Below are positions 56,595 through 64,000 of a stretch of DNA of 64,000 bases, piece after piece. Within the stretch, counting starts at the first letter, position 1, and the number at the start of each line of letters is the position of its first letter. Source of the DNA: Aradus depressus (lineage: Eukaryota; Arthropoda; Insecta; Hemiptera; Aradidae); assembly GCA_963662175.1 (NCBI GenBank), contig OY759216.1, positions 55,445,087 through 55,509,086 on the forward strand, in the 5' to 3' direction. The notes beneath the pieces are model-generated. The model saw only the letters and a list, made by a program, of their open reading frames with translations. It had not been told where the DNA came from and did not search any database. The position numbers and the translations under genes are program-made.

Positions 56595-58083
56595 TGACAA
56601 TCCGATTGCCCTTTAATCATTCAGCATTATTTTTATGCTTAGCCCCCCCCCCCCCCCCCTCCAAATTTTTAAGATGTCACATAGTGTATTTTTCTATTTG
56701 GCCATCAAGAATACTACATGTGAAATTCCATGACAATCCAATCATCCGTTAATGACCTATCACTATCTTCAAATTTAGGCCTACCCCCATAACCCCCCTC
56801 CCGTTCACAATTTTTTGATGTCAAACACCCTATTTTTCTATTTGGCCTTTATGAATACTACATGTGAAATTTCGTGACAATCCGATCATCCGTTAATGAC
56901 TTATCACTATACTTATACTTAGGCCCCCATCAATCCATCCTCCCGTTCAAAATTTTGTGACTTATACACCCTATATTGGCTTTTAAGAATACTACATGTG
57001 AAATTCCATGACAATACGACCACCCGTTAATGAGCTACCACTATATTTATACTTAGCCCCCCCCCCCACAACCCCCCCTCCCGTTCAAAACTTTGGGTCG
57101 CCACACACCTTTTTTTTTTACTACATGTGAAACTTCGTGACAATGCGACCACCCGTTAATGAGCTAGCTCTATATTTATACTTAGGCCCCCCCACAACCC
57201 CCCCTCCCGTTCAAAACTTTGGGACGCCACACACCTTATTTTTTTATTTGGCCTTCAGGAATACTACATGGGAAATTTCGTGACAATGCGACCACCCGTT
57301 AATGAGCTAGCTCTATATTTATACTTAGGCCCCCCCACAACCCCCCCTCCCGTTCAAAACTTTGGGACGCCACACACCTTATTTTTTTATTTGGCCTTCA
57401 GGAATACTACATGGGAAATTTCGTGAAAATGCGACCACCCGTTAATGAGCTAGCTCTATATTTATACTTAGGCCCCCCCACAACCCCCCCTCCCGTTCAA
57501 AACTTTGGGACGCCACACACCTTATTTTTTTATTTGGCCTTCAGGAATACTACATGGGAAATTTCGTGACAATACGATCAACCGTTAATGAGCTAGCTCT
57601 ATATTTATACTTAGCCCCCCCCCCCCTCAACCCCCCCTCCCATTTAAAATTTTGGGACGCCACACACAATATTTTTTCAATTTGGCCTTTAAGAATACTA
57701 CATGTGAAATTTCATGACAATCTGATCATCCGTTAAAGATCTATCACTATATTTATATTTAGGCCTACGCCCACAACCCCCCCTTCCATTTAAAATTTTG
57801 GGACGCCACACACAATATTTTTCATATTGGCCTTTAAGAATACTACATGTGAAATTTCGTGACAATCCGACCAACCGTTAATGAGGTAGGACTATTTATA
57901 TACTTAGGCCCCCCTTACAACCCCCCCTACCGTTCAAAATTTTGGGACGCCACATAGCCTATTATTCAATCGGGCTCAAAAGAATGCTACATGTGAAGTT
58001 TCATGAAGATCCGTCCAGCCGTTTGGGCGTGATGCTGGAACAAACATACAAACAAACCCCGTTTCAGCTTTATTTATATAGAT
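56595..58083 (+). repeat. ~143-bp tandem array and end of composite repeat unit B
   Basis: About ten units beginning CTTAGGCCCCCC and containing CCCCTCCCGTTCAAAACTTT, GGGACGCCACACACCTT, AATACTACATGTGAAATTTC, CCGTTAATGAGCTAG. The three units between about 57181 and 57610 are almost identical with a period of 143. Ends with GCTGGAACAAACATACAAAC, CCCCGTTTCAGCTTTATTTA, TATAGA like unit A. Confidence 0.9.
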
Positions 58084-58435
58084 GTAAGATACCACTCCAC
58101 AAATACAACTTCGTACGTTTTAAATCATCCACTCACAAAAGAAATTCCATTTCTCAAATAATTCACCACAAAGCAACCGCACAAAATTTCATTTAATTCG
58201 AGCAATTCGTTCCTTCTCCAAGATATGTACAATACATTTTTGTAGAAAATAATTCAACGCAATGTTTATGTTTATATTGTTAACGCATTGTAACGCATTT
58301 TACAATAAGTTTATATTAATGGTAGTTTCTTTTTATTAAAATCTATAAAAAATAAAGAAAAATTGAGTAAATCGTATTTGACCATAAGAAGACTATCTTC
58401 TACCAATCACTTTGATGCCTCTCACAAACCTCTCT

Positions 58436-58571
58436 CCCTTCATACTGGCATTACTGTCTACAAGAAAGCATCTCTCAGAATTACTTTGTACAATGAAACA
58501 AAGAAAATGGCTGATGCCCAACACATTTCTCCCTTGTATCCAGTAATGCAGTAATGCCAGTATAAGAAGGG
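58436..58571. repeat. inverted repeat (CCCTTCATACTGGCATTACTG)
   Basis: CATACTGGCATTACTG (58441-58456) and CAGTAATGCCAGTATA (about 58550-58565) with adjoining CCCTTC/GAAGGG form an inverted pair around ~90 bp. Confidence 0.7.
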
Positions 58572-58650
58572 TCTTGGGGAGGGAGAGAGTGATCTGTAAA
58601 ACATTGGTTGGTATAACAAAGTCATGTATATATCTATTTTATTCCAAAAA

Positions 58651-58900
58651 TTGAATGGGTCCCCGGAACAACATTGTAACCCACATGTTTTGAAATGTTG
58701 AGTTATTGGCGGGATATTGCTTTGAGTGGTCATGAGAAAGGTGTGGGATATTTTTTTCCCCTCATATATCGTATAGGACAACACTGCAGATAATGGAAGG
58801 CAGCATTGTCAAGGTTGTGAAACAGCAGTTAGCAGGAACAACGTTGTAACCAACACGAAACGTTTTTGTGGGTTACAACGTTGTTCCGGGACCCATTCAA
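58651..58900. repeat. small inverted-repeat element (GAACAACGTTGTAACCCACA)
   Basis: Left arm TTGAATGGGTCCCCGGAACA with ACATTGTAACCCACA (58651-58685); right arm is its complement (58867-58900). A third, direct copy GGAACAACGTTGTAACCAAC lies at about 58832. Looks like a MITE-sized element; no TSD established. Confidence 0.65.
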
Positions 58901-59580
58901 TTCTTAAAACTCAATTTAACAATTTATACTTTTAAAAATTATAAACATAAATAACCTCGTAATTGTAGGAGCAACAATTTTTATTCATTTTGATGTATTT
59001 TTGATGACTCGTTAAAAAGTGCTAAAAATGATCGATGATCTCATGCTAAATGGCTATTAATGATACCATTTAAGATAAAATATATAAAAAACATTATATA
59101 TATATATTTTTTTTTTATTCAATGCCAGGACAAAAAAATCAAATAAGGTAGTAAGAGTAAAGGAAAATAATGTTCTTAGTTCCTTCTTCTATTTAACGTT
59201 CGTGGGGGGTTATGTGGTGAGTGTTTAAAGATAATGAACGTATTTCTAGAGTATTTGTGTATAGTTTTCTAAAAAAACGTATGTAAGTAGTTTGTATTGT
59301 GTCGGGTACTGTGTGTATCATGAGATCGTTATGAAATGTTCTGTTGTTAATGTATGATCTGAGGGTTTTTCACTCAACCGCCTGAATTAGTGTGATTTTG
59401 GATGTTTTTGCTGAACCGTATATCTGTGATCCGTATTTCCATAACGGTCTAACTCAGTAAGTGTAACAGTTTCTTTTTTGTGTCGTACAATTTTCATCGT
59501 CTATTTAGAAATCCATAGAGTATTTTGAGTCTACGGTTCAGCGTGTTTTGTATGAAATCTAATAATATAAATAAACAATG
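58901..59580. other. no gene recognised; ends in (TA)n at 59580-59608
   Basis: AT-rich, no motifs. A 28-bp TA dinucleotide tract follows. Confidence 0.45.
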
Positions 59581-59611
<31 letters not shown>

Positions 59612-60200
59612 TTATATCATTCTAATTCTACAACTAAAGCGAAGCGGTCCTTCACAATCCCTCCTATACGTACACAGTATGCGCGCTTTCCACTAATGTT
59701 CAACCTGCGATTCAGATTTATAAACAATACAATTAATTGTTTTAAATTTTGAAGTTATAAATATTTTGGGTCTGATTAGGGTCTCTCGACATCCACAAAC
59801 ACAAACTAATGTGAGTTTACAGGCAGGATCTCCCGAAGGACATATAACGAGTTGCCGGCAGAGCACTACGCTACAGAACCTGTACACATTGACCATAGAA
59901 CAATATTTCTCTTTAGACAGTCTAAAGAAATACTGCATCTTTAGATATGGAAAGTCCCAGTGTTTCTCAACAGGAGCCTCAGCTCGTAAAACAATTTAAC
60001 AGAAGTTTTGAAAATTCAAACAATTCAATGAATAGAAGTTGAAACAACGTACTACCCTTTCTAAAATGTTTAATTAAAAGTTGGACTTCTAAAATGAATG
60101 TGTTTAGTCCGGTCTTTATTAAACTCTGCCAACCGAAAAGTAAAGTGAATTTCCTGAAATTATGCTTTGATGGTTTTAATGAAAGAATATGAAGGTTGTA

Positions 60201-60432
60201 GTTAGTTATTGTGATTCATGCCGGGGCTTTTAACTTCGAGGTCATATTGCGTAGTACCAGAGTGCTCTTTTGTCGCTTCGGTGGACATGAGCCCGACTCT
60301 ACTGTGGGAGTCCTAAATGTTGCCTATCCGAAAGTTTATTCACCTAGGGCAGGGGACTTTAACGAGGCTCGGGATTATTGCTTCACGTCCCATCCGAAGG
60401 ACGGCGTGCTTCTTTTCACCTCCCAGATAAAA
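60201..60432 (-). mobile_element. SINE copy
   Basis: GTTAGTTATTGTGATTCATG through CATCCGAAGGACGGCGTGCT and CACCTCCCAGATAAA; head lost. Confidence 0.88.
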
Positions 60433-60633
60433 GTAACGAGTCCTGACTAATTCATTGACGATTCTGTGAGCTGAGAGAAGATTCGAGTGAGATACTTTTT
60501 TATTGGTTTTTCATTAAACTCCTGAAAATTACAGCTAAATATCTTAAGAAATATCCATAACACCCGAAAAAACGCAAATATTTGTAGACAAATATTAGTG
60601 TATTAAATAATTCATATGAGATATTAAGAGGTT

Positions 60634-60722
60634 GTGGAACGAGATTTCTTATAAGAACCAAATACGATGTCTTCCCACTGTTTTATTTACGACCCAGAAC
60701 CGATTTTTAACGCAACAGCGAA
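60634..60722 (-). repeat. Penelope-like tail fragment
   Basis: Minus strand AAAAATCGGTTCTGGGTCGT, AAACAGTGGGAAGACATCGT, TAAGAAATCTCGTTCCACAA; homologous to 37040-37130. Confidence 0.5.
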
Positions 60723-60788
60723 AATATCGAAAATAAAAAAAACATGAAACTATCTTACCTACTTGTACCGCGTTGAGACTAAAGCCGG

Positions 60789-60850
60789 CCATACACGCTC
60801 CGGTGTGCCTGCACAGGTATACCTGCGCAGGCAAACCGGAGCGTGTATGG
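60789..60850. repeat. 62-bp near-perfect palindrome
   Basis: CCATACACGCTCCGGT and ACCGGAGCGTGTATGG are perfect 16-bp arms; inside, TGCCTGC/GCAGGCA pair and the centre is the perfect dyad CAGGTATACCTG (60814-60825). Only two of 31 base pairs are mismatched. Followed by further CCTGTGCAGG motifs to about 60890. Confidence 0.9.
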
Positions 60851-61064
60851 GAACCACCTCAGCAGGTTTTTCGACCTGTGCAGGCGACCTGAGAAAATAT
60901 CGAAAAAAATATGTTTACCTGCGCCGAAGTTGCGCAGATAGGACACTACACTGTACGGTTGGGATAAGCAAGTTTTATTTTAATTTATTACTCTGTGTCT
61001 TGTTGCTTTAAACGTTTTTGTTAGTTACTTTTCCATATTTATATTTTATATGTATTCATAAACT

Positions 61065-61140
61065 TGCCACTGATGATGACGTCGTTGCGTTGAAAAGCGG
61101 TTCTGGTTCTCAGTTGGAAGACAACGTCTTTTGTTACTAT
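61065..61140 (+). repeat. Penelope-like tail with CTGATGATGACG motif
   Basis: CCACTGATGATGACGTCGTT, GCGTTGAAAAGCGGTTCTGG, GGAAGACAACGTCTTTTG. CTGATGA, an ACG..CGT stem and GAAAA are hammerhead-like; related to 37040-37150. Confidence 0.45.
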
Positions 61141-61639
61141 ATTAAATAATTATTCAAATGCGTTTGAATTAATAATATAGATTCGAAAGGTGTTATCGCG
61201 ATGATAAATCTTTTAAAGTAAATGTGGGATAAGACACGTAACAGGTTTTACCAAGGTTTCATTTGTTTTCATCACGCAAACTTGAACCACCTTCTTTGTG
61301 TTTTGGTTATTGAAACCCCTTCATTAGGGGGGCGTCAATAAACGGAACATTGTGATACCCCCCCCTTTCACGTTGTCACAATCCCCTTCCTCACAGGCAC
61401 GACGCTCGCACAACTGATATACTCTTCGTTACATCTCAAAATGTCCACACTTGCTATACCATTGCTATCATGAAACCCTCCCCGGCGTCTTAAGAGGTAG
61501 TGGCCTCGAGACTTTCTCAGTGACCCCAAAGCTGTGGACTCACCAAAAGGTGTCCGACAACCGCCTCGTGCCTTCAGGACTCTGTTCTTCTCCGCCAGAG
61601 CTGCAGCATCTAGTAGCTTTAATTGATTGATCATCGATT

Positions 61640-61930
61640 GCAGGGGTGGGTTTTGTAGCCATGTTATCCAAAGGCTGAAGGCCCATATAACAGCCCCTCG
61701 CTACCCTTCGACTTCTTTAATGAATCCTTTCGAGTAATTTTTCTTTTACTATCCAGTCCTTTAATCAACTCTTTTGACTGTCGACTACCGCAATGCTCAT
61801 TAGTCCAGGACTGTTTTGCAATGCTCCTTCGTGTCCAATGAGATCCTCTTCCATTGCTCCACGAGGGAGATTTCCTTCCGCTTCCATATGTCCAGGGACC
61901 CAGAGGAGTCGGTTGTGGCAGCTTTAATAA
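61640..61930 (-). mobile_element. LINE RNase H-domain fragment, degraded
   Basis: One minus-strand frame reads RLLWVPGHMEAEGN (the WVPGH..IEGN motif of LINE RNase H domains); another continues CGSRQSKELIKGLDSKRKIT, as after the RNase H domain in R1/Jockey-type LINEs. Multiple frameshifts. Possibly related to the RT fragment at 49680-49905. Confidence 0.6.
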
Positions 61931-61973
61931 ACCATACAAAAAATGAAGAAAAAAAAAAAAAAAGCATCAAAAG

Positions 61974-64000
61974 AAAAGATCAAGTAGTGAGTGCCGAGCA
62001 CTGAGAATGAAGGGTCTTTACTCACGAATCTTGTATAATGCAGCACATTGAAAAGATCAAGTAGTGAGTGCCGAGCACTGAGAATGAAGGGTCTATACTC
62101 ACGAATCTTGTATAATGCAGCACATTGAAAAGATCAAGTAGTGAGTGCCGAGCACTGAGAATGAAGGGTCTATACTCACGAATCTTGTATAATGCAGCAC
62201 ATTGAAAAGATCAAGTAGTGAGTGCCGAGCACTGAGAATGAAGGGTCTATACTCACGAATCTTGTATAATGCAGCACATTGAAAAGATCAAGTAGTGAGT
62301 GCCGAGCACTGAGAATGAAGGGTCTATACTCACGAATCTTGTATAATGCAGCACATTGAAAAGATCAAGTAGTGAGTGCCGAGCACTGAGAATGAAGGGT
62401 CTATACTCACGAATCTTGTATAATGCAGCACATTGAAAAGATCAAGTAGTGAGTGCCGAGCACTGAGAATGAAGGGTCTATACTCACGAATCTTGTATAA
62501 TGCAGCACATTGAAAAGATCAAGTAGTGAGTGCCGAGCACTGAGAATGAAGGGTCTATACTCACGAATCTTGTATAATGCAGCACATTGAAAAGATCAAG
62601 TAGTGAGTGCCGAGCACTGAGAATGAAGGGTCTATACTCACGAATCTTGTATAATGCAGCACATTGAAAAGATCAAGTAGTGAGTGCCGAGCACTGAGAA
62701 TGAAGGGTCTATACTCACGAATCTTGTATAATGCAGCACATTGAAAAGATCAAGTAGTGAGTGCCGAGCACTGAGAATGAAGGGTCTATACTCACGAATC
62801 TTGTATAATGCAGCACATTGAAAAGATCAAGTAGTGAGTGCCGAGCACTGAGAATGAAGGGTCTATACTCACGAATCTTGTATAATGCAGCACATTGAAA
62901 AGATCAAGTAGTGAGTGCCGAGCACTGAGAATGAAGGGTCTATACTCACGAATCTTGTATAATGCAGCACATTGAAAAGATCAAGTAGTGAGTGCCGAGC
63001 ACTGAGAATGAAGGGTCTATACTCACGAATCTTGTATAATGCAGCACATTGAAAAGATCAAGTAGTGAGTGCCGAGCACTGAGAATGAAGGGTCTATACT
63101 CACGAATCTTGTATAATGCAGCACATTGAAAAGATCAAGTAGTGAGTGCCGAGCACTGAGAATGAAGGGTCTATACTCACGAATCTTGTATAATGCAGCA
63201 CATTGAAAAGATCAAGTAGTGAGTGCCGAGCACTGAGAATGAAGGGTCTATACTCACGAATCTTGTATAATGCAGCACATTGAAAAGATCAAGTAGTGAG
63301 TGCCGAGCACTGAGAATGAAGGGTCTATACTCACGAATCTTGTATAATGCAGCACATTGAAAAGATCAAGTAGTGAGTGCCGAGCACTGAGAATGAAGGG
63401 TCTATACTCACGAATCTTGTATAATGCAGCACATTGAAAAGATCAAGTAGTGAGTGCCGAGCACTGAGAATGAAGGGTCTATACTCACGAATCTTGTATA
63501 ATGCAGCACATTGAAAAGATCAAGTAGTGAGTGCCGAGCACTGAGAATGAAGGGTCTATACTCACGAATCTTGTATAATGCAGCACATTGAAAAGATCAA
63601 GTAGTGAGTGCCGAGCACTGAGAATGAAGGGTCTATACTCACGAATCTTGTATAATGCAGCACATTGAAAAGATCAAGTAGTGAGTGCCGAGCACTGAGA
63701 ATGAAGGGTCTATACTCACGAATCTTGTATAATGCAGCACATTGAAAAGATCAAGTAGTGAGTGCCGAGCACTGAGAATGAAGGGTCTATACTCACGAAT
63801 CTTGTATAATGCAGCACATTGAAAAGATCAAGTAGTGAGTGCCGAGCACTGAGAATGAAGGGTCTATACTCACGAATCTTGTATAATGCAGCACATTGAA
63901 AAGATCAAGTAGTGAGTGCCGAGCACTGAGAATGAAGGGTCTATACTCACGAATCTTGTATAATGCAGCACATTGAAAAGATCAAGTAGTGAGTGCCGAG
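61974..64000. repeat. 77-bp satellite array, ~26 copies, running off the window
   Basis: Exact period 77 (for example CACATTG ends at 62050, 62127 and 63667, all multiples apart). Unit: AAAAGATCAAGTAGTGAGTG, CCGAGCACTGAGAATGAAGG, GTCTATACTCACGAATCTTG, TATAATGCAGCACATTG. I see one variant base only, in the first copy (GGGTCTTTACTC at about 62016). The unit contains a small hairpin AGTGC-CGA-GCACT and outer GTGAGT/ACTCAC pairing. No open frame. The array starts after an A-rich stretch (61951-61966). Confidence 0.98.

Noticed and set aside
54055..56595. Long open frames on both strands (up to 183 codons)
   Set aside because: They follow the 66-bp tandem period exactly and exist on both strands at once; no start context, splice signals or known domain.
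61974..64000. CRISPR-like array
   Set aside because: Whole 77-bp unit is identical with no variable spacers, and the genome is eukaryotic; it is a satellite.

Overview
The window looks like euchromatin from a repeat-rich insect genome, most likely hemipteran. It is AT-rich, has GT-AG introns, and carries one recognisable spliced host gene surrounded by tRNA-derived SINEs, Tc1/mariner, pogo and hAT-like DNA transposons, LINE fragments, Penelope-like fragments and satellites. The insect assignment is an inference from the gene family and the repeat types; no species can be named from sequence alone.

Positions 1-12,800 hold the 3' part of a ubiquitin-specific protease gene of the USP31/USP43 family on the + strand. 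Seven coding exons (1342-1529, 3541-3646, 4197-4360, 6008-6201, 7546-7749, 9517-9608, 10882-10959) join in frame into 341 codons plus a stop. They carry the CPxC half-ribbon, the VIHLKRF strand, the HTGHY catalytic-histidine box and the YILFYQRR end of the catalytic domain. The catalytic-cysteine half lies upstream of the window. The introns hold a LINE fragment, SINEs, a deleted mariner element and several hammerhead-like repeats.

At 13,240-13,775 there is an inverted second copy of the 164-bp exon 4197-4360, with its splice sites and the neighbouring SINE, next to a broken LINE. From 15.5 to 31.3 kb DNA transposons are stacked: a 2.56-kb hAT-like element with ~410-bp inverted ends and a perfect 8-bp target duplication (15567-18123); a Tc1/mariner-type element sitting at the dyad centre of a fold-back relative (22728-25135); two nested TIR elements of unassigned superfamily (25276-27794); a palindromic mariner-like element with two head-to-head half transposases (27927-29797); and a pogo/Tigger relic (30542-31121).

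From 31 to 54 kb I see no convincing host gene. The stretch is a mosaic of SINE copies, a dispersed non-coding repeat family with hairpin ends and poly-C tracts, hammerhead-bearing Penelope-like fragments, a 34-bp tandem repeat and a LINE reverse-transcriptase fragment. At 53.9-58.1 kb two composite repeats combine a 66-bp tandem array with a ~143-bp tandem array; the long open frames there are by-products of the 66-bp period. The window ends in a very uniform 77-bp satellite (about 61974-64000, ~26 copies) that runs off the end. The only well-supported host protein-coding gene is the USP gene; all other coding potential belongs to mobile elements.
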